Below, piece by piece: positions 17,020 through 25,579 of a stretch of 64,000 nt of DNA. Origin of the DNA: Streptomyces sp. NBC_01142 (lineage in GTDB: Bacteria > Actinomycetota > Actinomycetes > Streptomycetales > Streptomycetaceae); NCBI RefSeq assembly GCF_026341125.1, contig NZ_JAPEOR010000002.1, positions 1,302,001-1,366,000 on the forward strand, read 5' to 3'. The position numbers were made by a program, and so were the translations under genes. Within the stretch, counting starts at the first letter, position 1. Each line of letters opens with the position of its first letter. Under the pieces are notes generated by a model, which was given only the letters and a program-made list of their open reading frames with translations, made no database searches and had not been told where the DNA came from.

Positions 17020-19068
17020 TCAGGCCGCGTGGTCCCGCCTGGGCGGCGGACCGTAGGGCCGTTCCGCGTCCGAACCGCACAGCTCCGCGTTCAACTCCTC
17101 GACCAGCTGCACCAGATCGGTCGGCCGGTCCGGGCCCCACCAGTCGCCCAGCAGCTCCGAGAGGGACTCCTCACGGGCCTTCGCCAGCTTCACAGCCACC
17201 TCCAGACCCTCTTCGGTGAGCAACAGGTCCAGCCCCTCGCGGCGTGCGAGCCCCCGCACCTCCACCTGCCGGGCGGCCTCGGTGATGGTGCGCAACGGCA
17301 CCGCCGTGTCGTCGGAGAGACGGGCGGGCTCCACCACGCCGTGGCGCCGGATGCGCAGCAGCAGCCAACTGGCCGCGGGCAGCAGGTCGTACCCCGCCTT
17401 CGCAGTGATCTTCTCGTAGATCTCGCGCCGGCCCTCCCGCGAGCCGAGCACCGACAGGGCGCGCGCGACCTCTTCGTGCGAGGAGCGTTCGACCGGGTTG
17501 GACGCCAGCGTCTGGCTGGGGTCGGGCGCGGTGACCGAGCCGCGCAGCTTGTCCTCCCTGAGGAACCAGGCGATGAAGAAGGCGACGACCATGACCGGCA
17601 CGGCGTACAGGAAGACGTCGGTGATGGCCGACGCGTACGCCTGGAGCGCCGACGGGCGCAGTGGGGGCGGCAGTTCGGCGATGGCGCGCGGGTCGGCGGC
17701 CAGCTGCGCGGCACCGACACCGGACGGCACCGTCTGTCCCGCCAGCGCGTCCGCCAGTGTGTTCTCGAGCCGGTTGATGAAGATCGTGCCGAAGATGGCG
17801 ACACCGAAGGACGCACCGATGGAGCGGAAGAAGGTCGCGCCCGAGGTGGCGACGCCCAGGTCCTCGTAGCTGACGGAGTTCTGGACGACCAGCACCAACA
17901 CCTGCATGACCAGGCCGAGTCCGGCGCCGAAGACGAAGAAGTACACGCTCGTCTCCCAGGCGGTGCTCGTCTGCTCCATCCGGTGGAGCAGCAGCAGGCC
18001 GACAGCGGTGACGCCGGTGCCCGCGATCGGGAAGACCTTCCAGCGGCCGGTGCGGCTGACGATCTGGCCGGAGGCGGTGGAGGTGATCAGCATGCCCAGC
18101 ACCATCGGCAGCATGTGCACGCCGGACAGGGTCGGCGTCACTCCTTGTACCACCTGCAGGAACGTCGGCAGATAGGTCATCGCGCCGAACATCGCGAAGC
18201 CGACGATGAAGCTGATGACCGCGACCAGTGTGAAGGTGCGGATCCGGAAGAGCTTCAGCGGCAGTACGGGTTCGGCCGCGCGCTTCTCGACGTACACGAA
18301 GACGACGAGGAGTACGGCTCCCAGGACGGCGAGGCCGATGATCTGCGCCGAGCCCCAGGCCCAGGTGGTGCCGCCGAGGGAGGCGACGAGGACCAGGCAG
18401 GTGGCGACGGAGGCGATGAGGAACGTGCCGAGATAGTCGATGGTGTGCCTGGTGGGGCGTATGGGGATGTGCAGTACGGCGGCGACGACCAGGAGCGCGA
18501 CGATGCCGATGGGCAGGTTGATGTAGAAGACCCAGCGCCAGCTGAGGTGTTCGGTGAAGAGGCCGCCGAGCAGCGGGCCCAGCACGCTGGTGGCGCCGAA
18601 GACCGCGCCGAACAGCCCCTGGTACTTGCCGCGTTCGCGTGGCGAGACGATGTCGCCGACGATCGCCATCGACAGCACGATCAGTCCGCCGCCGCCGAGG
18701 CCCTGGATCGCACGGAAGCCGATGAGCTGGGGCATGTCCTGAGCGACGCCGCACAGCGCGGAGCCGGCGAGGAAGATGACGATGGCGGTCTGGAAGAGTT
18801 TCTTGCGGCCGTACTGGTCGCCGAGTTTGCCCCACAGGGGGGTGGCCGCGGTCGCGGCCAGCAGGTACGCGGTGACCACCCACGAGAGATGGTTCATGCC
18901 ACCCAGTTCGCTGACGATGGTGGGCAGGGCGGTGGCGACGATGGTCTGGTCGAGGGCGGCGAGCAGCATGCCGAGCAGCAGCGCGCCGATGGCGACGAGG
19001 ACCGTCCGCCGGTTCTGGCCCTCACCGGGGGCCGGACTCACCGCCGCAGTGCTCATTTCCTGAGCCAT
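17020..19068 (-). CDS. DHA2-family multidrug MFS exporter with C-terminal winged-helix-like tail
   Basis: The 682-residue protein has 14 predicted membrane segments. Motif A reads [15 protein letters not shown] near residues 77-91, motif C reads [19 protein letters not shown], and [18 protein letters not shown] is the DHA2 (EmrB/QacA) signature at the end of TM1. It exports drugs using the proton gradient. After TM14 (near residue 525) follows a cytoplasmic tail of about 150 residues containing a MarR-like stretch ([20 protein letters not shown] and [20 protein letters not shown]), seen in some Streptomyces DHA2 transporters. GAGGAG precedes the ATG at 19068. No TetR-type regulator is adjacent; the tail may act in regulation. 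Confidence 0.92.
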   Translation of the reverse strand: MAQEMSTAAVSPAPGEGQNRRTVLVAIGALLLGMLLAALDQTIVATALPTIVSELGGMNHLSWVVTAYLLAATAATPLWGKLGDQYGRKKLFQTAIVIFLAGSALCGVAQDMPQLIGFRAIQGLGGGGLIVLSMAIVGDIVSPRERGKYQGLFGAVFGATSVLGPLLGGLFTEHLSWRWVFYINLPIGIVALLVVAAVLHIPIRPTRHTIDYLGTFLIASVATCLVLVASLGGTTWAWGSAQIIGLAVLGAVLLVVFVYVEKRAAEPVLPLKLFRIRTFTLVAVISFIVGFAMFGAMTYLPTFLQVVQGVTPTLSGVHMLPMVLGMLITSTASGQIVSRTGRWKVFPIAGTGVTAVGLLLLHRMEQTSTAWETSVYFFVFGAGLGLVMQVLVLVVQNSVSYEDLGVATSGATFFRSIGASFGVAIFGTIFINRLENTLADALAGQTVPSGVGAAQLAADPRAIAELPPPLRPSALQAYASAITDVFLYAVPVMVVAFFIAWFLREDKLRGSVTAPDPSQTLASNPVERSSHEEVARALSVLGSREGRREIYEKITAKAGYDLLPAASWLLLRIRRHGVVEPARLSDDTAVPLRTITEAARQVEVRGLARREGLDLLLTEEGLEVAVKLAKAREESLSELLGDWWGPDRPTDLVQLVEELNAELCGSDAERPYGPPPRRDHAA

Positions 19069-19206
19069 GGGCGTCTCCTCGGTTTCTCGTCCTTCTCCAT
19101 CGTGGTCGTTCGGGCCGGTTACGGCCTGCCGAAACGGACGCGAACCCGTTGGGTATCGCCGCGGACGGCTGCATAATCGCTGGCAGCCCAAGGGAGGGGA
19201 CCGGCG

Positions 19207-20183
19207 ATGACCGGACATGTGTGTCCTGCGTGCGGGACACCGCGGGGCGCGGACGGAAGGGCCGGGCCCGGCTGCGACTGCGCGGAGCGCGCGGCGGACG
19301 CGGTGCGGGCGGAACGGCGGGCGGAGATCGCGGCGGCGGAGGACTTCGATCCGCTGCGAATACGGCCCTATGTGAGGTTGCGGGGCATGGAGGAGCCTCC
19401 CGGGGACGGGGAACCCGGGGGCCGGGCGGAAGCGGAGGCGACCCCGTTGCGGGCGAGGGCTACTGCCCCGTTGCCGGCTCCTGAGCCGGTAGCAGACGAG
19501 CCCACCTTCGAGGAGCTCGAACCTGTGCCCCGGCCCGCGCCCGCACCCGCCCCCGCCCCCGCGTCTGTGCCGCCGCGCCCGCGTCTGCGTCGGCCGTTCG
19601 CCGGGCTCGTCGTGGGCGCTGCCGCGGTGGTGGTGGCCGGGACGGCGGCGTTCGCCGGGGGGCTGTTCTCCGGGGCGGACGAGCCGGAGAGGGCGCTTCC
19701 GGACACCGGGACGAACGCGCCGAGCGCGAGCTCCGTACCGGACGCTCCCTCGTCGTCGCCGAGCCGGTCCGCGTCCCCGTCTGCGTCCTCGTCGGCATCG
19801 GCCTCCGCGTCGGCATCGGCGTCCGCGTCGGCCTCCCCGTCCCGTCCACCGCGCGTCCGACCCCGAGTTCGCCGAGGCCCGCACCTCCTGCGGCCCCGCC
19901 GACCTCGACGGCGCGGGCCACGGGCACGGTGTCGCAGCAGCCGCCTGAGCAGCCGGCGCCGGCCCTGCTGCGGCGTGGGGACAGCGGGCAGGAGGTCGCG
20001 GAGTTGCAGCAGCGGCTGACGGAGGTGTGGCTGTACGGCGGTCCGGCGGACGGGCAGTACGGCGACGGCGTCGAGGATGCCGTGCGGGTCTTCCAGTGGG
20101 ACCGGGACGTACGGGGCGATCCCGAAGGGGTCTACGGGCCGAACACGCGCCGCGCCCTGGAGTCGGAGACCAGCGAGCCCTGA
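19207..20183 (+). pseudogene. Peptidoglycan-binding membrane protein, frameshifted in linker
   Basis: The start region ([13 protein letters not shown] ... [11 protein letters not shown]) is a Cys-containing N-terminus seen in Streptomyces peptidoglycan-binding proteins. One membrane segment follows ([20 protein letters not shown], near residue 140), then a Ser/Ala-rich linker. In the initial frame the linker turns into Arg-rich nonsense after about 19850. The frame that continues ([20 protein letters not shown]) leads into a good PG_binding_1 domain ([18 protein letters not shown] ... [11 protein letters not shown]) ending at 20183. A one-base slip in the repetitive TCGGCATCGGCG tract or a true frameshift explains this. 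The restored protein would be about 325 residues. Confidence 0.75.
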
Positions 20184-20373
20184 CGGTCCTGGCGCCGGCT
20201 GCACCCTCGCCGACGACCGCCGCCGGCCGCGTTGACGAGGCCGGTGCGGGGGGGCGGGTAGCGCAACCCGCCCCGCGTTTTGTATCGTGGTTGAACAAAG
20301 TGGTTCCGCCCGTATTCCCTGACCGGCGGGCGGAACCGCCTTGCTCTCTTCTCCCGCGCCCTGGAGTACGCCG

Positions 20374-21051
20374 ATGCCGGCCAGCGTCCCGCCCGTACTG
20401 ACCGCTCGCGCCCTCCTGCTGGACATGGACGGCACCCTCGTCAACTCGGACGCCGTGGTGGAGCGCTGCTGGCGCCACTGGGCGATCGAGCACGGCCTGG
20501 ACCCGGACGAGGCCCTCAAGGTCGTCCACGGGCGGCAGGGCTACGCCACCATGGCGGCGCTCCTCCCCGACCGGCCCATGGAGCAGAACTACGCGGACAA
20601 CCGCGTGATGCTCGCCCAGGAGACCGCGGACACCGACGGTGTCGTGCCCATCGCAGGCGCCCCGGCCTTCATGGCAGCCCTCTCCGGTCTCCCGCACGCC
20701 CTGGTGACCTCGGCGGACGAGGCGCTCGCCCAGGCACGGATGACCGTGGCCGGTCTCCCGATACCGCAGGTCCGTGTCACCGCCGAATGCGTCGGCGCGA
20801 GCAAGCCGGACCCGGAGGGCTTCCTCAAGGGCGCGGCCGAGCTGGGCTTCGCCCCGGCGGACTGCATTGCTTTCGAGGACTCCGAGGCAGGCATCGAGGC
20901 GGTCCGCGCGGCCGGCATGCGCGTGGTGGGCGTGGGCCCTCGCGCGGCGGGCCTCGCCCCGGACGTCCATGTCGACGACCTCATGCACCTGACGGTGACC
21001 GAGGGCCCGGACGGCACCATCGAACTGCGGGTGGCACCCCCGGCGGCCTGA
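20374..21051 (+). CDS. HAD-superfamily hydrolase (sugar-phosphatase-like)
   Basis: The 225-residue protein has HAD motif [14 protein letters not shown] (nucleophile Asp and acid Asp), a helical cap, motif II near [11 protein letters not shown], the motif III Lys in [11 protein letters not shown], and motif [15 protein letters not shown]. This is the beta-phosphoglucomutase/GPP-like subfamily that dephosphorylates small phosphorylated metabolites, often sugar or glycerol phosphates. The ATG at 20374 follows GGAG by eight bases; an in-frame start 11 residues earlier lacks a good site. It stands alone. Confidence 0.9.
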   Translation: MPASVPPVLTARALLLDMDGTLVNSDAVVERCWRHWAIEHGLDPDEALKVVHGRQGYATMAALLPDRPMEQNYADNRVMLAQETADTDGVVPIAGAPAFMAALSGLPHALVTSADEALAQARMTVAGLPIPQVRVTAECVGASKPDPEGFLKGAAELGFAPADCIAFEDSEAGIEAVRAAGMRVVGVGPRAAGLAPDVHVDDLMHLTVTEGPDGTIELRVAPPAA

Positions 21052-21100
21052 CCGCCCGCCCCTCGGGCCCGGCTCGGCCCGGACGGCTCGGCCCCGCCTC

Positions 21101-21250
21101 TCAGGCTCGGCTCAGCAACGTCTCAGCCAGCAGTTCCGCGGACTCGGCCGGATGCTCGACATAGCCACCATGGCCGCCCGGGAACTCCAGGAGCTGCACG
21201 CCGAGCCGTTCGGCCGGCAACGCGCCCGGACGGCACGACAGGTTGGCGCG
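21101..21250 (-). pseudogene. Alpha/beta-hydrolase C-terminal scrap
   Basis: The last 40-odd residues of this minus-strand frame, ALPAERLGVQLLEFPGGHGG followed by YVEHPAESAELLAETLL, are the usual end of an alpha/beta hydrolase with the catalytic His in the PGGHGG motif. The remainder of the gene is missing: the Gdt1 gene begins 18 bases further on. It is a truncated relic. Confidence 0.7.
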
Positions 21251-21267
21251 GGAGTCGCGGCCTCCTG

Positions 21268-21849
21268 CTATGCGATCGCCTCGAAGAGGCTGAACCCCGC
21301 AAGCGCCAGCATCAGGCAGGCCGCGACCCTGGTGATCAGCCGCAGCGGTACGTACTTCATCAGCGTCCGGCCGACCAGGATCCCGATCCCCGCGACCGCC
21401 CACAGCGCCAGGACCGCACCGACGCCCACGGACACCGGATTGTCGTAACGGGCGGCGAGGTTGGCCGTCATGATCTGGGTCAGGTCACCGAACTCCGCGA
21501 CCAGGATGAGCATGAAGCCCGCCCCCGAGACCTTCCAGAAGGACTGGTCCGCCGGGGCGTTGATGCTCTCCTCGTCGCCGTCGCCCCTCTTCAGGAGCAG
21601 CATCACCGCGCCCGCGAGGAAGAGGAGGCCGACCACCGCCTGCACCAGCCGGTGCGGCAGCAGCGTCAGTACGCTGCCCGCCGCGACGGCGAGCGCGACA
21701 TGGACGGCGAAGGCGGCCGCGACGCCCGCGAAGACGTACGACGCGCGGTAGCGGGTGCCGAGCATGAGACCGGCGAGCGCGGTCTTGTCGGGGAGTTCGG
21801 CAAGGAAGACGACGCCGAAGGTGATCGCCATGACGGTGAAGCTGATCAT
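21268..21849 (-). CDS. TMEM165/GDT1 (UPF0016) manganese/calcium exporter
   Basis: The 193-residue protein has six hydrophobic segments in two homologous halves, each with the family signature: AELPDKTAL near residues 18-26 and AEFGDLTQI near 117-125 (consensus ExGDKT). Bacterial members such as MntX/MneA export Mn2+. The second motif has Leu where Lys is usual. GAGGAA lies about nine bases before the ATG at 21849. A manganese riboswitch lies in its leader (21970-22078), which fits control by excess Mn2+. Confidence 0.93.
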   Translation of the reverse strand: MISFTVMAITFGVVFLAELPDKTALAGLMLGTRYRASYVFAGVAAAFAVHVALAVAAGSVLTLLPHRLVQAVVGLLFLAGAVMLLLKRGDGDEESINAPADQSFWKVSGAGFMLILVAEFGDLTQIMTANLAARYDNPVSVGVGAVLALWAVAGIGILVGRTLMKYVPLRLITRVAACLMLALAGFSLFEAIA

Positions 21850-21969
21850 GGATGGGGTTCCTCAATCGGTAGGGCTGTCCGCACCGAGAGACCTTGATCA
21901 GAACTTCGAGAGATTCGAAACAAGGGGTCACTTCGGCACGGCAGCGTCGTAAAAACACACGGACACTGC

Positions 21970-22078
21970 GGCCGAAGGTCTCGCTGGCGGCCCGTACTGC
22001 GACCGCCTCCGGGCGCCGGCCGGGCACAAGGCCCAGCAGTATGTCGACGTTCCGGCGAAGAGCTACTCCCCTTCTGCT
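21970..22078 (-). promoter_or_regulatory. yybP-ykoY manganese riboswitch
   Basis: Read on the minus strand, the leader shows GAAGGGGAGTAGCTC at the 5' side, an internal GTCGACATACTGCTGGGCC, and CAGCGAGACCTTC at the 3' side. These match the yybP-ykoY aptamer (GGGGAGUAGC ... ACAU ... GAGACCUU), and GAAGG pairs with CCTTC to close helix P1. It lies about 120 bases upstream of the Gdt1 exporter gene, the classic target of this Mn2+-sensing RNA. Confidence 0.85.
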
Positions 22079-22109
22079 CGACCCGGGCTACGCGACACCC
22101 GGACCGCAC

Positions 22110-22844
22110 TCACTCCCGGTGCAGCCGCCCCCGCGCCACCAGCTCGAGCACCACCGCGACCGCCACCGCCTGTACGGCCATCAGCGCGACCAGTACGAAC
22201 ACCTGAACCGCCCCCGCCTGAAGCGGTGACGCACCGCCCAGCAGCATGCCGACGAACGCGCCCGGCAGTGTGACCAGGCCCACAGTCCTGGTCTGGTCGA
22301 GTCCCGGCAGCAGCGCGTCGGACGCGGGCTCGCGCGCCACCTCGAGACGGGCGTCGCGGTCCAGCAGCCCCAGCGCCATGCCCGCCTCGACCTCTCCCCG
22401 CCGCTGCTCCAGCTCGTCCAGCGCCCGGCGCCCGCCGAGCACCGTCACGGTGAGCGCGCCGCCGATGAGGATGCCGGTCACGGGGATCAGCGCGATGCCC
22501 TTCACCGGCACCAGTCCGGTGAGGAGCAGCGCGGCGACGACGGGGACGACGCCCGCGGCGATCGGCAGGCCCGCCCACCACCAGGTTCCGTTCGAGGTGA
22601 GGCGCCGGCCCGCCGTCCGTATGGCGACCACGTACATCAGCACCAGAAAGGCGAGCAGCAGCGGTACAGAGCGAACCACCCAGCCGATCACCAGGGAGAC
22701 GGCCGTGAGCTGGACGGCGGCCCGCACACCCGCGATCGCGATCTCGCGCGAGCGCCCCAGATGCGCAAGGGCCGCCACCGTCGCCGCGAAGGCCAGCAGA
22801 ACGGCCAGGACGGCCCCGAAGGTGAGGTTGACCGGCAGCAGCAC
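22110..22844 (-). CDS. FetB/UPF0014-family ABC permease
   Basis: The 244-residue protein has about seven membrane segments and the UPF0014 (FetB/YbbM) signature RAAVQLTAVSLVIGWV near residues 41-56, with LVTLPGAFVGMLLGGASPLQ near 195-214. E. coli FetAB lowers cytosolic iron. The usual FetA ATPase gene is not beside it, so it either uses an ATPase encoded elsewhere or acts alone. It starts at a GTG at 22844. The downstream neighbour on the same strand is the manganese exporter, so two metal-export-type genes sit together, but the riboswitch between them makes the second transcription unit separate. Confidence 0.87.
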   Translation of the reverse strand: MLLPVNLTFGAVLAVLLAFAATVAALAHLGRSREIAIAGVRAAVQLTAVSLVIGWVVRSVPLLLAFLVLMYVVAIRTAGRRLTSNGTWWWAGLPIAAGVVPVVAALLLTGLVPVKGIALIPVTGILIGGALTVTVLGGRRALDELEQRRGEVEAGMALGLLDRDARLEVAREPASDALLPGLDQTRTVGLVTLPGAFVGMLLGGASPLQAGAVQVFVLVALMAVQAVAVAVVLELVARGRLHRE

Positions 22845-23009
22845 CCGCCAACCCTACGACGCCGTACGGCCCGTGCCGATACGTCAGAACCCTTGATGTG
22901 ACGTGCCCATGTCGCCACTCTGTTACCTGGCGCCCATCCCCAGTCAATCTGGCGCCGCGACCATGGCCACACCGAACGGCCAGGTTCCCCCCACATCAAA
23001 GGAGTTCGC

Positions 23010-23666
23010 ATGTCTGGTGTCTACGCGCGTCAGAGCCGCCGTATAGCCGTACTAGCCGCCACCTCCGCCCTCGCTGCCACCGGCGGCCTGCTGGCGACCG
23101 CACCCACCGCCCAGGCCTCCCCTCCCACCCCCGTCAGCGCCGCCACCGCTCGCACCTACCTCGGTCAGCTGACGGTGTCGCCGGAAGGTTCCTCCACCGG
23201 CTACAGCCGCGACAAGTTCCCGCACTGGATCACCCAGTCGGGCGCGTGCAACACCCGTGAGGTCGTGCTCAAGCGCGACGGCACGAACGTCCAGCAGGAC
23301 TCCAGCTGTGCCGCGGTCAGCGGGAGTTGGTTCTCCGAGTACGACGGCGCCACCTGGTCCGCCGCCTCCGACGTGGACATCGACCACATGGTGCCGCTCG
23401 CCGAGGCCTGGCGCTCCGGCGCGAGCAGCTGGACCACCTCCCAGCGGCAGTCCTTCGCCAACGACCTCTCCCGCCCGCAGCTGATCGCGGTCACCGACAA
23501 CGTCAACCAGGCGAAGGGCGACAAGGACCCGGCGGAGTGGCTGCCGTCGCGCACCTCCTACCGCTGCACGTACGCCCGGATGTGGGTGCATGTGAAGCAC
23601 GACTGGAACCTGAAGGTGGACTCGGCCGAGAAGGGCGCACTGCAGTCCATCCTCAACGGCTGCTGA
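23010..23666 (+). CDS. Secreted HNH-type nuclease (DUF1524 / GmrSD-C-like)
   Basis: The 218-residue product has a signal peptide (VLAATSALAATGGLLATAPT, then AQA). The domain that follows carries DIDHMVPLAEAWRSGA near residues 123-138, the DxDHxxPL histidine motif, and TDNVNQAKGDKDPAEWLP near 160-177, the Asn and N-K parts of a beta-beta-alpha-metal HNH core. Cys pairs (ACNTREV, SSCAAV, YRCTYA, LNGC) probably form disulfides. It is expected to cut extracellular DNA or RNA, perhaps for nutrition. AAAGGAG lies eight bases before the ATG. Confidence 0.9.
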   Translation: MSGVYARQSRRIAVLAATSALAATGGLLATAPTAQASPPTPVSAATARTYLGQLTVSPEGSSTGYSRDKFPHWITQSGACNTREVVLKRDGTNVQQDSSCAAVSGSWFSEYDGATWSAASDVDIDHMVPLAEAWRSGASSWTTSQRQSFANDLSRPQLIAVTDNVNQAKGDKDPAEWLPSRTSYRCTYARMWVHVKHDWNLKVDSAEKGALQSILNGC

Positions 23667-23780
23667 CCAGCGGCCGGCCTCCGCACGGCCATCCGGCCGG
23701 GAACCCGCCGGAACACGCCGGAACCTGTTCGACCTCCCCCGTCGTTCCGTACCGTACGGGGCGACGGAGGAGGGCACATC

Positions 23781-25484
23781 ATGGCCGGGCTGCGCCTGGG
23801 ACCACTGCTGCGGTACGCCGACTGGGAAACCGGCGGGAGGGCGACCGTGTGGGTCGAGGCCGACCGCCCGTGCACGGCCGAAGTGCGGTGCGCGGACGGT
23901 GCGGGCGGAACGTCGCCCACGTTCCGGGTCGGCGGCCACCACTATGCGCTGGTGCTGGTGACCGGCCTGACGCCCGGCACCTCGACGGCGTACGAAGTGC
24001 TGCTCGACGGCCACCGTGTCTGGCCGCTCGCGGACTCCCGCTTCCCGGACAGCACGATCCGGATGCCCGATGTGCCTGCCGCCGGCACCCCGCCCGCCGC
24101 CGTCACCGTCTCCTTCGGCTCCTGCCGCTGGTCGGTCCCGGCCGACGGCGGCAACGACCCGGTCGGCCCCGACGCACTGGACACCCTCGCCGCCCGGCTC
24201 GCCGCCGACCCCAACGCCGCACGTCCCGATGTGCTGCTCCTGCTGGGCGATCAGGTGTACGCGGACGAGACGTCCGAGGCAACGCGGCGCTGGCTCGCCG
24301 CCCGCCGCGATCTGAACGAGCCGCCCGGCGCGGAGGTGGCGGACTACCAGGAGTACACCCACCTCTACGACGAGTCCTGGAGCGACCCCGAGGTGCGCTG
24401 GCTGCTCTCCACCGTCCCGAGCTGCATGATCTTCGATGATCACGATGTGATCGACGACTGGAACACCAGCGCGTCGTGGCTGGCCGAGATGCGGACGGCC
24501 CCGTGGTGGCAGGAGCGGATCCTCAGCGGCCTGATGTCGTACTGGGTCTACCAGCACCTCGGCAATCTCTCCCCCGCCGAGCTGGAGTCGGACGAGCTGT
24601 ACGCGGCGGTCCGGGACACGCCCGACGGCACCGACCGGCTCAGGCAGTTCGCCGCCGCAGCGGACGCCGACCCGACCCGTGCGCGCTGGAGCTACCGGCG
24701 CGACTTCGGCCGCACCCGGCTGCTGATGCTCGACAGCCGGGCCGCCCGCGTCCTGGAGGAGCGGAACCGGTCGATGCTCAACGCGGGCGAGGCGCGGTGG
24801 GTGCGCGAGCAGGCACTGACGGAGAAGGGCTCGTACGACCATCTCCTCATCGGCACCTCGCTGCCCTGGCTGCTGCCGCCGCTGATCCATGACGCGGAGG
24901 GCTGGAACGCCGCGCTGTGCCGCGGCGAACGCGGCGGGCGGTGGGCTCGCTTCGGCGAGGATCTGCGAAGACGGTCCGACCTGGAGCACTGGGCGGCGTT
25001 TCCCGCCTCCTTCGAGGAACTGACGCATCTGATCGCGGAGGTGGGCAGCGGCGAGGGGGCCCCGGCGACGGTGTGCGTACTGTCCGGCGATGTGCACCAT
25101 GCGTACGTCGCCGAGCCTGCCTGGTCCGACGGCACGCAGCCAGATGCCCAGGTGCTGCAGCTGACCTGCTCCCCCGTGCACAACTCCATCCCCACCTCGA
25201 TAAGGCTCGGCTTCCGGTTCGGCTGGAGCCGGATGGGGCGGCGCATCGGCCGTGCTCTGGCCCGGCACGGCCGGCTGGGCACGCCGCCCATCGGCTGGCG
25301 CAAGACCGGCGGCCCCTGGTTCGGCAATCAGCTGATGACGCTGATGCTGCGCGGGCGTTCGGCCTCGCTCCGGCTGGACCAGGCGCGAACGACGGGATCC
25401 GGCCAGAGCAGGGAGGCGCGGCTGGTGACCGTGCAGGAGAGGGAGTTGACTGCGGCCCGTGATCCTTCACATAGCGGAGGGTAA
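23781..25484 (+). CDS. PhoD-like metallophosphatase
   Basis: The 567-residue protein matches the alkaline phosphatase D family: an N-terminal beta-sandwich (residues 1-95), FGSCRW near 113, LLLLGDQVYADE near 153, MIFDDHDVIDDWN near 217, LLIGTSLPWLLPP and VLSGDVHHAYVAE near 434. These supply the Asp, His and Asn ligands of the Fe/Ca centre. There is no Tat or Sec signal, unlike secreted PhoD, so this is likely a cytoplasmic member with an unknown phosphoester substrate. AGGAGGGCACATC precedes the ATG at 23781. The gene stands between the nuclease and the FAD protein. Confidence 0.88.
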   Translation: MAGLRLGPLLRYADWETGGRATVWVEADRPCTAEVRCADGAGGTSPTFRVGGHHYALVLVTGLTPGTSTAYEVLLDGHRVWPLADSRFPDSTIRMPDVPAAGTPPAAVTVSFGSCRWSVPADGGNDPVGPDALDTLAARLAADPNAARPDVLLLLGDQVYADETSEATRRWLAARRDLNEPPGAEVADYQEYTHLYDESWSDPEVRWLLSTVPSCMIFDDHDVIDDWNTSASWLAEMRTAPWWQERILSGLMSYWVYQHLGNLSPAELESDELYAAVRDTPDGTDRLRQFAAAADADPTRARWSYRRDFGRTRLLMLDSRAARVLEERNRSMLNAGEARWVREQALTEKGSYDHLLIGTSLPWLLPPLIHDAEGWNAALCRGERGGRWARFGEDLRRRSDLEHWAAFPASFEELTHLIAEVGSGEGAPATVCVLSGDVHHAYVAEPAWSDGTQPDAQVLQLTCSPVHNSIPTSIRLGFRFGWSRMGRRIGRALARHGRLGTPPIGWRKTGGPWFGNQLMTLMLRGRSASLRLDQARTTGSGQSREARLVTVQERELTAARDPSHSGG

Positions 25485-25579
25485 TCCTCGACCCAGGGGT
25501 TCGACTCCGGGCGTGCCAACGGCATGATGAGGCGGACCGTCCGCTTCCAAGCACCCCACATGCCCCGGGAGTCACCGTT

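Noticed and set aside
17029-19176. Long open frame antisense to the DHA2 exporter gene
   Set aside because: It is His/Asp/Glu/Arg-rich shadow composition typical of the opposite strand of a high-GC gene; the exporter strand has membrane segments and family motifs.
23052-25268. Open frame of over 700 codons antisense to the nuclease and PhoD genes
   Set aside because: It has no domain features and covers two real genes on the other strand.
25488-25520. tRNA-like T-arm text (CAGGGGTTCGACTCCGGG)
   Set aside because: The stem does not pair properly around the loop and no acceptor or D-arm is found nearby.
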